Positions 37,864 to 45,833 of a stretch of DNA of 64,000 nucleotides are shown piece by piece (positions within the stretch are counted from its first letter, which is position 1; each line of letters opens with the position of its first letter). Source of the DNA: JAJTFA01 sp051715425 (lineage in GTDB: Bacteria > Bacteroidota > Bacteroidia > UKL13-3); the NCBI GenBank assembly GCA_051715425.1, contig JBPXJS010000052.1, positions 62,001 to 126,000 on the forward strand, read 5' to 3'. The notes below the pieces were generated by a model. It was not told the DNA's origin and did no database searches. It was given only the letters and a program-made list of their open reading frames with translations. Both the position numbers and the translations under genes were made by a program.

Positions 37864-40062
37864 ATGACCAATATCCGAAACCTGTTTATTGCCGTCCGGT
37901 TGTATATGCCCGGAATTTTTTTCGTAAGCTTTATCTATTTTCTTTTTATAGGAATAAATCAGGGAATTGACGTGGTGGTACAGACAGGGGAATTTTTCTG
38001 GCATGGTGTGTTAGGTTGCACAGGTGTGGTTATCTGGGCGTTTTTAACATGGTATGCCTTAAGGGTGCTCAGTTATGCCCATCAATCTGCTTTTGGAAAT
38101 GAAGAAACACGCATATTACCCACCACTTTTCACCAAACATTTCCAAGGCTTATTTCATACCACTGTATAGTTAGTGTTCAAACCGCCATCTTAAATATTA
38201 TGCTCTTTAAAGCAAATATGCTTGCTATCTTCGGTTTTATTCTGGTTCAAACCCTTTTATTCTTTTTACTTTCGTCATGGTTTAAAGGTAAGGGGAACAA
38301 AATAATTATTGGCGGAGCAATAACCATAGCACTGCTATATATAGCAGGTTTGCTGGCCGGATTATGGATGAACCGGGTATATGCCACACCAGGGAATTTT
38401 CAACGTTATCAGTTTTGGCTGTTTGTAATTGCCATGAGCTTATTTGCTATACAGGTGCTTGCAGTCTGGTTATTTATTAAAAGAAGAAAACTGATAGATG
38501 AACAAATAGAAGACGGGGAGGAAAAGCATGTAACCTTTTCCATGAAAAGGCTTAAGCTAAACGATAAGTTTAAACCCGCAGAAAGTAAATATTTCAATGT
38601 CTTTCACCTGTTGTCTGCCGCCACAACCATTATATACCTTGCCGCCATATTTAGCATGGATATGGCTATCGCAATGGGACCTCTGTCATTTGCGGTAATT
38701 GCAATCGGGGTACTCACCGGATTTTTTTCTATTGTAAAATATGCCTCCATCCGCACACGGTTTAGCATTGGCCTGGCTATTTTACTGCTGGCCATTGTTG
38801 TTGGAAAAGTGGTTGATCCCTATGAAGTGCGCCTTACCCCATCATCGCAGGAAAATCAGTTTGCTCAAAGGCCGGATTTAAAAACGTACCTGCACAACTG
38901 GATACAACTGCGTGAGGAGCAACTGGACAACAGCCCTGATAAGGGGTACAAGGTATTTATTGTTTTAAGCAACGGAGGAGCATCAAGGGCAGGAAACTGG
39001 GTATGCAGTGTTTTATCAAAATTGCAGGATTCTTCTCTTAATATTCCCGGAAAATTTGCTTTTTCAGACCATGTATTATTTATGGCAGGAGCCTCCGGAG
39101 GCACCGTTGGTAACTGCGCCTTTTACGCCCTGCTCAAAGAGGATCTTACCCAACCCCTTTCGTCATTCAGCAGACACGCCCAACAATATTTTGCCGGAGA
39201 TTTTCTTACGTTTACCCTCGGAAGAATGTTGGGTCCCGACTTTTTCCGGCATTTTGTACCATTGCGTTTTATTGATGACAGGGCAGCCTCACTGGCAAAT
39301 GTTTTGGCCAACGGCTCTGCAGATCCGGTAATCAATTACCAGATGAATTGTAATATCAGTGAGGTATTTGATTACAGCGGACACCTTCCTGTTCTTATCA
39401 TTAACACCACCCGTGTTGATGATGGAATGCCTGGTGTAATAAGCACCATTCAATTACCCAAACACAGCCAGCGGATTGATGTATTAAAACTGCTTGACAG
39501 TATGTCGCTTACCAAAAGTCGTTTGGGTGATATGACCCTCAGCACCGCTTCCGTATTAAGCGCCCGTTTCCCTTATGTTTCTCCGGCAGGTTCTATTCTT
39601 AATAACTATTTTGTTGATGGCGGGTATTTTGATAATTCCGGTGCCGGCATTATTCTGGAATATGCGCAGGAACTGGAAACATTGTTAAGTGATACCACAG
39701 ATGCTTACCTGCAGCGTTATGGAAAAAAACTTGCTTTTTATGTATTACACCTCACCAATTCTCCAAAATCACAAACAGAACCGGAGCGCATTTCTCCGTT
39801 GGTAAATGATTTGTTTACCCCATTGCTTACACTTGGAGGTATGCAGGGCTCCAGCACCAAAATTGGCAATGGTATGCTTAAAAATTATTTCGTAAACCTG
39901 AATAAGAATGCAGATAGCAGCCTCTACGAGTTTAGCCTGTATAAGGACGATGAAGAGGAAGAAGCCTATCCCATGAGTTGGGTTATTTCTCAATACCAGT
40001 TACAACGGATGAAAGACCGATGTGCTCAGGAGGTTAATGATAAATTTCATTTGGTTGAATAA
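37864..40062 (+). CDS. membrane-anchored patatin-like phospholipase
   Basis: This is a 732-residue protein. The first ~330 residues hold about eight membrane helices (with a His/Lys-rich cytosolic loop). Residues about 355-700 form a patatin hydrolase with the oxyanion stretch SNGGASRAGNW, the nucleophile elbow GASGG (Ser411) and the dyad DGGYFDN (Asp585). Patatins cleave acyl chains from phospholipids. The catalytic domain appears to follow the last helix, on the cytosolic or periplasmic side depending on the uneven helix count. Coupling with an Omp85-like protein and the shared promoter suggest a lipid-directed function. Confidence 0.85.
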   Translation: MTNIRNLFIAVRLYMPGIFFVSFIYFLFIGINQGIDVVVQTGEFFWHGVLGCTGVVIWAFLTWYALRVLSYAHQSAFGNEETRILPTTFHQTFPRLISYHCIVSVQTAILNIMLFKANMLAIFGFILVQTLLFFLLSSWFKGKGNKIIIGGAITIALLYIAGLLAGLWMNRVYATPGNFQRYQFWLFVIAMSLFAIQVLAVWLFIKRRKLIDEQIEDGEEKHVTFSMKRLKLNDKFKPAESKYFNVFHLLSAATTIIYLAAIFSMDMAIAMGPLSFAVIAIGVLTGFFSIVKYASIRTRFSIGLAILLLAIVVGKVVDPYEVRLTPSSQENQFAQRPDLKTYLHNWIQLREEQLDNSPDKGYKVFIVLSNGGASRAGNWVCSVLSKLQDSSLNIPGKFAFSDHVLFMAGASGGTVGNCAFYALLKEDLTQPLSSFSRHAQQYFAGDFLTFTLGRMLGPDFFRHFVPLRFIDDRAASLANVLANGSADPVINYQMNCNISEVFDYSGHLPVLIINTTRVDDGMPGVISTIQLPKHSQRIDVLKLLDSMSLTKSRLGDMTLSTASVLSARFPYVSPAGSILNNYFVDGGYFDNSGAGIILEYAQELETLLSDTTDAYLQRYGKKLAFYVLHLTNSPKSQTEPERISPLVNDLFTPLLTLGGMQGSSTKIGNGMLKNYFVNLNKNADSSLYEFSLYKDDEEEEAYPMSWVISQYQLQRMKDRCAQEVNDKFHLVE

Positions 40063-40110
40063 TACATCAGTCAATCAATACCACTGATGGTTTTAATCAG
40101 GCACAAAAAA

Positions 40111-40134
40111 GAGCCTGCAAGATTTTACAGGCTC
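40111..40134. terminator. intrinsic terminator between convergent genes
   Basis: A 7-bp stem, GAGCCTG/CAGGCTC, with a 10-nt loop is followed on the minus strand by a T-run and on the plus strand by CTCTCCTATTTTT. It is best placed to end the minus-strand DUF1761 gene and may also stop the patatin transcript. Confidence 0.75.
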
Positions 40135-40156
40135 TCTCCTATTTTTAACATCCGAC

Positions 40157-40603
40157 TTAGCAGCAACCAAGAAAATAAAACACAACGGATGCCAATACAC
40201 AACCTGTGATATGGTATCCGCCATCAATTAAATAACTGGCCATTGGTTTCATCTGATAAATAAAACCCATTGATATTGCTGAGGCCGCGGCTATCCCTAC
40301 TACCAGTCCGGATTTTACACAATGCATCATTCCTCCTCCGCCATCAGCATGACAGCTCATTTCACCACAGGAGGCATTACATACCCAGCATACGATAGCA
40401 CAAATAACCACCGTACATAAAAACGACATGGACATCAGTTTGCCCATATTCACTTTTTTCATCTCTTCCGGATCCATTTTTAATCCGTGACTGTTGGCCC
40501 AAAGGGTTCCCAACACTTTCTGATTATACCATAATGCTCCAAGAGCAAAATAAACAATAGCAGCGACAAGAATTTGCCACCAGAAATGCATCGTTGTTGT
40601 CAT
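40157..40603 (-). CDS. DUF1761 membrane protein
   Basis: This 148-residue protein has four hydrophobic helices. The opening WWQILVAAIVYFALGALWYNQKVLGTLWANSHG and a second half with GLVVGIAAASAISMGFIYQ are characteristic of DUF1761. The loop between helices 2 and 3 carries several Cys and His residues (CNASCGEMSCHAD...MMHC), not usual in the family, which could bind a metal. It lies on the opposite strand inside the palindrome-promoter region but has no such promoter itself. Confidence 0.85.
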   Translation of the reverse strand: MTTTMHFWWQILVAAIVYFALGALWYNQKVLGTLWANSHGLKMDPEEMKKVNMGKLMSMSFLCTVVICAIVCWVCNASCGEMSCHADGGGGMMHCVKSGLVVGIAAASAISMGFIYQMKPMASYLIDGGYHITGCVLASVVFYFLGCC

Positions 40604-41000
40604 AGGGTTTAAGGTTTAGTATACCCAAATGTAACAAAACCAGTGCATTAACAAAGAAACACTTTTTGCACACGTTAAAGATCATGATAAGAAACGCAGG
40701 CCATATTGTTTATGCCACAGATTAGCACAGATTAAATCATAAGGAAGGCTTCACGTCCGCTACGCTAAAGGCATGAGATTTAATTGATGTGCAGATGTGT
40801 TGAAGTGCCAACTGACTAACAGAGCACTGCGCACTACTCCCCAATGACTCCCACCTTGCGGGACAAGCAATGACGAGCATCCCGACTTAACACTTAAAAT
40901 TTAAAACTAAAATGCTTTCAACTTCGAACCAAAAACACTCATTTTCCTATTTCTCTCTGTTAAACAACAACTTAAGGTCATAAACCAACCCGGATGGCTA
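40604..41000. other. intergenic stretch with repeat-like sequence
   Basis: About 400 bp carry no gene. Segment 40715-40735 (CCACAGATTAGCACAGATTA, an imperfect 9-bp tandem) and 40840-40890 look like dispersed extragenic sequence often found in Bacteroidota genomes. I see no stable RNA fold. The end of the stretch is taken by promoter site D. Confidence 0.4.
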
Positions 41001-41009
41001 CAAAAAAAA

Positions 41010-41077
41010 GAGTGTTTTCACTCTCAAAAAAGAGTGTTTTCACTCTTGATTTATATAGGTATACCTCTTTAGGTTTG
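41010..41077 (+). promoter_or_regulatory. double-palindrome promoter (site D)
   Basis: Two exact GAGTGTTTTCACTC units (41010-41023, 41032-41045) are followed by TTG at 41046-41048, a 21-bp gap, and a perfect TAGGTTTG at 41070-41077. There is no third palindrome upstream here. The ATG lies 18 bp after the -7 box, so the leader is very short. Confidence 0.88.
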
Positions 41078-41095
41078 AAAAATTATTCTACGCTA

Positions 41096-41419
41096 ATGAA
41101 AAATATTATTGGATCTTTTGTTTTTAATGATGAGGGTTATGGTTGTTTATCTGGAAAATGGAGTCATAAAGATGATAATGAGGCTTACCCTGAGTGTGCA
41201 AAATTAATAGAGCCTGATGGTACAGAATTGTATTGCGGTTTATACAAAACCGTTTGGATAGAAAGTGCCGGAAAAGCGGTTGACGGAACACTGAATATTG
41301 AAATGAATCCCGGAGATCACACTTATAAACTCAGTTGGAGCGTTGAAGCCCAACTTGCTTTCAGCGGACAGGGAATGATCCATAACGGATTACTTGTAGG
41401 ATCCTACTGGGAAAATTAG
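41096..41419 (+). CDS. small beta-rich unknown protein, first gene of the site D unit
   Basis: Start at ATG 41096. A frame reaching back to 40994 only translates the palindromes and is rejected. The 107-residue soluble protein has a probable small beta-barrel: an N-terminal MKNIIGSFVFNDEGYGCLSGKW and a C-terminal GQGMIHNGLLVGSYWEN, like lipocalin-type closing strands. It has no signal peptide and no active-site motif. The family is not recognised. It precedes an alpha/beta-hydrolase lipoprotein. Confidence 0.7.
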   Translation: MKNIIGSFVFNDEGYGCLSGKWSHKDDNEAYPECAKLIEPDGTELYCGLYKTVWIESAGKAVDGTLNIEMNPGDHTYKLSWSVEAQLAFSGQGMIHNGLLVGSYWEN

Positions 41420-41440
41420 CACACCTTAATACCTAACCAT

Positions 41441-43030
41441 ATGAAACCTGCACTTGTTATCTCCATTATTTTAGTAAGCTTTTGTTTCAGTTGTAAAACA
41501 AATACATACAAACAAGCTGTGCGACAGGAAAAAAGGGGTATCAGGCAGGCTTTTAAACGGCAAGGGGAAGACTCTGCCTTTTTCTATCATATTGTGCAGG
41601 TAAACCGCAGGGGATATCCTATAAGTCCTTATACCAAAGTGCCATTTAAGCGGAGTGGTTTTCTTATCCGCCAAATTAACTACCTGGAGAATAGGGATTA
41701 CTTTAAAAGCACCCACCTGAGCAGGCTGGTGGCTGAAATAAAGAAGGAGAATCCGGTACTGGAAACCTCCGGTTCCCTGTATGCAGATACCATTAACCTG
41801 ATGCTTTACTCTCATGGTGGCCTTGCAAGTAAAAACAGCAGTATAGAAGAAGCTTTCGAAAAATATGTAAAAATCAGGCAAAACAATCCTCACACCTTTC
41901 CAATATTTATTAACTGGAGTTCGGGATTGTTTTCCAGTTATTTTCAATATGCCACCGTGGCACGTAACGGGTATTTTGCCAAACCAACTTTTTTTACAGC
42001 GCTAAATGCACCAATCTATACAGGTGTTGATCTGGCAAGTTCTCTTTTATATGTACCCAAATCCCTGAATATGTTTTTGTTTTCAAAGTCAGAAAGTGTA
42101 TGGGCCAACAACTCCATTAAAAACGCCAACAGCATTCTTGCCGACACGATCAAGCCTTGTTGCATCAGCAAAGGTTGTTGTATACATACCAGCACCTACG
42201 ACCCCGCCAACGGTAAATTTATCAGAGGCTTTAATAAAGGTTATGATATTACCGGTGCTTTTACCGGGCTGCCTCTTTCCAATTTAGTGGCATCACTGGG
42301 TAAACCAGCCTGGCAAAACATGACCCGCAGAACCAAAGTGATGTTTCGTAATACCGAACAATTTAGTTACCGTGAAGTTAAAAGCTTAACTACCCAGGAA
42401 ACCAAAGCCCGCAGAAAAATAGCCAACTCATTAGAGGAGTATAGAAATATAGACCATTCCGGTCCTGCTGCTTTATTGGCCGAAGAACTGATAAAACTGG
42501 CACAAACTTACCCCACCAAGGTATTTAAAATTTCTGTTTTTGGCCATAGTATGGGAACCATGGTGATGAATGAACTATTTCGTTTATACGGACGAAGCCT
42601 GCCACCGAATATATATATTGACCATATTGTGTATATGGCAGCAGCCTGCAAAATTGTTGACTGGGAAAACAGCATTGAATCCTATTTGCGCAGCAGCCCT
42701 AAAACTCATTTTTACAATTTAACACTGAATCCTTACCGGGAAAAGCAGGAAAAAGTGGGCATTCCCATTCTGGAACTCATTGTACCTTCCGGTAGTTTGC
42801 TGGTATGGATTGATAAGATGTTTGAAGATCCGCACAGTTTTACCGACCGTACCCTTGGCAAGTATGATAATTTTGTGATGTCTTACTCCATATTCGATCC
42901 GCTGGTGCGTAGCCGAATTCATTTAAAGACATTTCCTTATGCCCCGCGAAAACACAAAGAATTGAAGATACCCATCAGGCATGGAGAAGTGGATGATTAT
43001 CATTTTTGGGAGGAAGGGTATTGGAAATGA
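41441..43030 (+). CDS. alpha/beta-hydrolase-like lipoprotein
   Basis: This 529-residue protein has a lipobox (VSFCFSC, Cys about residue 18), so it is lipid-anchored outside the cytoplasm. A lipase-type elbow, VFGHSMGTMV (nucleophile Ser370), follows a long N-terminal half with an HGG-like oxyanion segment LMLYSHGGLASK. A cysteine-rich insertion CCISKGCC at about residue 240 is unusual. Its stop overlaps the channel gene as ATGA. The substrate is unknown; lipid esters are a fair guess. Confidence 0.78.
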   Translation: MKPALVISIILVSFCFSCKTNTYKQAVRQEKRGIRQAFKRQGEDSAFFYHIVQVNRRGYPISPYTKVPFKRSGFLIRQINYLENRDYFKSTHLSRLVAEIKKENPVLETSGSLYADTINLMLYSHGGLASKNSSIEEAFEKYVKIRQNNPHTFPIFINWSSGLFSSYFQYATVARNGYFAKPTFFTALNAPIYTGVDLASSLLYVPKSLNMFLFSKSESVWANNSIKNANSILADTIKPCCISKGCCIHTSTYDPANGKFIRGFNKGYDITGAFTGLPLSNLVASLGKPAWQNMTRRTKVMFRNTEQFSYREVKSLTTQETKARRKIANSLEEYRNIDHSGPAALLAEELIKLAQTYPTKVFKISVFGHSMGTMVMNELFRLYGRSLPPNIYIDHIVYMAAACKIVDWENSIESYLRSSPKTHFYNLTLNPYREKQEKVGIPILELIVPSGSLLVWIDKMFEDPHSFTDRTLGKYDNFVMSYSIFDPLVRSRIHLKTFPYAPRKHKELKIPIRHGEVDDYHFWEEGYWK

Positions 43031-43707
43031 AAACAAAAAAAGAACAGAAGCCACAACTCGCCATTTTCGATCTGATTATTCTGATCCTTTCCTTTTATGT
43101 GCTGATTGCACTGGTGATTGACACATTTGTAACCCTTGATCCCGAAGTATCGCGCATGCTCAACCTGATTGACAATTTGGTTTGCCTGATATTTATTATC
43201 GATTTTATCAGAAACTTCAGACAGGCACCAAATAAAATTCAGTTTTTAAAATGGGGCTGGATTGATTTACTGGCCAGTATTCCAAATATAGATTTTTTAA
43301 GGGCCGGGCGTTTATTACGTGTAGTTCGTCTGATCAGGGTTATCCGGGCCTTCCGCTCTACGAAATTGCTGGTTGATTATATCTTCAGAGACAAACCGCG
43401 TGGAGCATTTGCATCTGTTTCTATCATAGCTGTTCTGCTTTTACTTTTTTCTTCTGTAGCCATATTGCTGGTAGAAACGGATCCGGAAGCCAATATCAAA
43501 ACTGCAGAAGATGCCATCTGGTGGGCATTTGTAACCTTAACCACTACCGGCTATGGAGACCGTTATCCGGTAACCACCGAAGGCAGGCTTATTGCAGGCG
43601 TGCTGATGGTAGCCGGTGTTGGCCTTTTCGGAACCTTTACCGGATATGTGGCTTCGTGGTTTGTTGGCGGACAGGGGGAGGGGAAAACAAATGATGAAAT
43701 AACCTGA
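43027..43707 (+). CDS. voltage-gated-like potassium channel
   Basis: This is a 226-residue six-helix channel subunit starting at the ATG that overlaps the previous stop. S1-S3 are followed by an Arg-rich S4 (RAGRLLRVVRLIRVIRAFR). The pore loop carries the selectivity filter TTTGYGD (about residues 175-181), with S6 after it. The Arg spacing every third residue fits a real voltage sensor. It lacks a cytosolic ligand-binding domain. A K+ channel behind a lipoprotein hydrolase under a shared promoter is an odd pairing; it might alter membrane potential as part of the same response. Confidence 0.9.
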   Translation: MKTKKEQKPQLAIFDLIILILSFYVLIALVIDTFVTLDPEVSRMLNLIDNLVCLIFIIDFIRNFRQAPNKIQFLKWGWIDLLASIPNIDFLRAGRLLRVVRLIRVIRAFRSTKLLVDYIFRDKPRGAFASVSIIAVLLLLFSSVAILLVETDPEANIKTAEDAIWWAFVTLTTTGYGDRYPVTTEGRLIAGVLMVAGVGLFGTFTGYVASWFVGGQGEGKTNDEIT

Positions 43708-43747
43708 TGGAGATATTCTCTATGCACCCCTATTAATTGAAGCTATA

Positions 43748-44212
43748 TTAATTCCAGATAAAGCTTATTTCAATGATGGCATCCAAACCACTAATCGTTT
43801 TTGTTAATGGCCGGTTTGACTTAAACTCTTCAGGGTTAAAACTTAATTTTGAGATAAGATCATTTGTTGATAAATCATCATAATCGTAAAGTGTGATGTG
43901 ATAAACCTGATTTATTGAAGGTAGTCTGTAAGGCACAGCCATTGGAAATACTGCCGGCAACATAAATTGGTTTAAATTCTCCTTCCTGTTCGTTACATTG
44001 TAACTGTACAACACGGTGTTTGCATTTTCTACTGTAAAGAAAACATCCGCTTCAGAATTTAAATCCCATCCGGAACCATTATCTGTTAGTGGCATTGTGA
44101 TAATTTTAATGGAGCTGATTGAAACTTCCGTAGGGTCAGGAGTTTCATCATCATCTTTCTGACAGGAACAAATTACTCCGAAGAGCAATAACATCACGTA
44201 CATTTTTTTCAT
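43748..44212 (-). CDS. hypothetical lipoprotein
   Basis: This is a 154-residue lipoprotein (lipobox FGVICSC, Cys about residue 16) with a short acidic linker and a ~120-residue beta-sandwich-like body (ITMPLTDNGSGWDLNSEADVFF; HITLYDYDDLS), faintly like a C2-type fold found in Bacteroidota lipoproteins. It follows, by 3 bp, a small Cys/His lipoprotein gene on the same strand. The function is unknown. Confidence 0.72.
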   Translation of the reverse strand: MKKMYVMLLLFGVICSCQKDDDETPDPTEVSISSIKIITMPLTDNGSGWDLNSEADVFFTVENANTVLYSYNVTNRKENLNQFMLPAVFPMAVPYRLPSINQVYHITLYDYDDLSTNDLISKLSFNPEEFKSNRPLTKTISGLDAIIEISFIWN

Positions 44213-44215
44213 ATG

Positions 44216-44599
44216 CTAATTTTTATGTTGGAAACATTTTTTACTTGGATCCGTTGTTGACCGCCTGCATCTCTTCCCTTTTTTTGTAATACCAATACAT
44301 CTAACCTTCCCAGGTAGTTGGGTTATCCCGGAAGTTTTTGTAGTATCGCCAGCTATTGCAGGTCGCCCGGGCAACGGCTGAATATATTCCGGACTACAAT
44401 CTGAACACGGCTTGAAACCTTTTGCTATAGCATCTGAAACAGAAACGGCAATTGAACTTTTTCCAAGATACCGGCAATAACCCTGGTGGTATTTATCACC
44501 GGTACTGGTAATATATACGGTTGGCTGTGGCGTGTTTTTATGCATACAGCAGGATGCGAGTATGATGAAAACATAATAAGTAATCCTATAATTTCTCAT
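44216..44599 (-). CDS. lipoprotein with two Cys/His metal-binding-like modules
   Basis: This is a 127-residue protein with an N-terminal lipobox (ILASC). Module 1 (residues about 27-70) is VYITSTGDKYHQGYCRYLGKS...CSDCSP, the same His-Cys...Cys-x2-Cys plan as in the proteins at 54683-55012 and 55062-55268. Module 2 (about 98-127) is a DUF5763-like zinc ribbon, CIGITKKGKRCRR...CFQH. Both modules could bind zinc. The role is unknown; related modules occur with nucleases in accessory DNA. Confidence 0.72.
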   Translation of the reverse strand: MRNYRITYYVFIILASCCMHKNTPQPTVYITSTGDKYHQGYCRYLGKSSIAVSVSDAIAKGFKPCSDCSPEYIQPLPGRPAIAGDTTKTSGITQLPGKVRCIGITKKGKRCRRSTTDPSKKCFQHKN

Positions 44600-44681
44600 A
44601 TTTTCAATTGCGTTTTTATCCCTGAAGTTTTGAAGTCTGTCACTCTTTAGAAAATTACCTACTCATTCGAATAGTTTTTCT

Positions 44682-45830
44682 TTAAAATCTACTTAAAGCA
44701 CGATCTTCAGCAAGGCTCATAAACTCCCATCTTCCTTGTTTATTCTCAAACACAAACTCTTCATCTGGATTTGCCCCAATTATCCTTATTGTCTCTTGTT
44801 TCAGAGAAGCTTCCTTGTTATGTATACATTCCACCCAAACACCTCTTATCCAATTAATGTATCTAACTTTAACTCTAAACTCCTTTTCCCCATAAAGCTG
44901 TTTACTCAAAATGATATATTTTACCCGATTCAAATTGGTGAATTTGTAACTGAACACCAACCCCTCCTTCGTCTTTTTATTTTCTAAGAGGCAAGCTGTG
45001 CTTTTCTCCAGAGAATAGTAGTTATATGCCGAAATTGATTCTGGTGTTAAGCCAATTCCTTTAAGGGCTGCTTTAGACTTTAGTTCTTTGTACCCTGTTA
45101 TGTATCGATATGATACATGCGATTTGTCCGATTCTTTTATGTCAAACTCCTGTCGCACTTGCATTATTTTACTGAAGGAGGTATCAGTACATACACCGAT
45201 TTTGTCCAGATAAACCTGATCCAGGTGTAAGATTCTCGCTTTAATTACCTCGTCCAAAAAAGTGTCAGCGGGAAACAGCGACATATAATGCCAAAATGTA
45301 AGCATTGCAATAATCAGAGCGAATAAAAAAGCCAAATAAAAAAAAACTATCTTTTTTCTTTTAACAATATACTGAGTAACTACTGAGGCTAGAGAACATA
45401 AAAAAGGCCTTCGTTCGAGTTGTAAAAGGAGTTTGCTAACAACATTATCAATTCCATCTATTGTAGAAATACCATAAATATCTATCATAACACCGTAGGA
45501 TAGCGTTTTTACTTCATCTGAGGTGATATTATGCCAAACAGGTATAATTTCAATGTTCCTTTTATTTCTATTGGAAATCAGATAAAAGAGTTCAAAAACA
45601 CCCCAGTTACTCTCAATATACTTCCTGCTTAAGACTACAATACCGTACCTTGATTGAGATAATCCCTTTTCCACTGAACTAATAATGCTGGCACCAACTG
45701 CTAATGTATCTGAAGAGTACCAAACAATAAAACCCTTCTTTCTCAAGACTTTTACCAAATGTGAGACGATCTCTTCCTTATCCTCTGCTACGTGAGAAAT
45801 GAAAATGTCATACGGTTTAAAGCAATTCAT
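44682..45830 (-). CDS. TIR-domain transmembrane protein
   Basis: This is a 382-residue protein with a TIR domain at residues about 6-135 (YDIFISHVAEDKEEI; VWYSSDTLAVGASI; YGIVVLSRKYIESNWGVFEL). The Glu of VFEL is where NADase TIRs keep the catalytic acid. One membrane helix lies near residues 160-180 (FFYLAFLFALIIAMLTF), and a ~195-residue domain follows, probably periplasmic, which I do not recognise. It is the last gene of a three-gene operon, 3 bp after the STAND-like gene. It may be an NAD+-degrading or membrane effector of an NLR-type defence system. Orientation of the C-terminal domain outside suggests that it could also sense envelope damage. Confidence 0.82.
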   Translation of the reverse strand: MNCFKPYDIFISHVAEDKEEIVSHLVKVLRKKGFIVWYSSDTLAVGASIISSVEKGLSQSRYGIVVLSRKYIESNWGVFELFYLISNRNKRNIEIIPVWHNITSDEVKTLSYGVMIDIYGISTIDGIDNVVSKLLLQLERRPFLCSLASVVTQYIVKRKKIVFFYLAFLFALIIAMLTFWHYMSLFPADTFLDEVIKARILHLDQVYLDKIGVCTDTSFSKIMQVRQEFDIKESDKSHVSYRYITGYKELKSKAALKGIGLTPESISAYNYYSLEKSTACLLENKKTKEGLVFSYKFTNLNRVKYIILSKQLYGEKEFRVKVRYINWIRGVWVECIHNKEASLKQETIRIIGANPDEEFVFENKQGRWEFMSLAEDRALSRF

Positions 45831-45833
45831 ATA

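Noticed and set aside
40680..40900. tRNA or small RNA in the spacer before site D
   Set aside because: No cloverleaf or stable fold could be drawn. The short CACAGATTA repeats look like extragenic background.
40994..41095. N-terminal extension of the site D gene (KKRVFSLSKKSVFTL)
   Set aside because: Same artefact: the repeat happens to be open in this frame. The true ATG is 41096.
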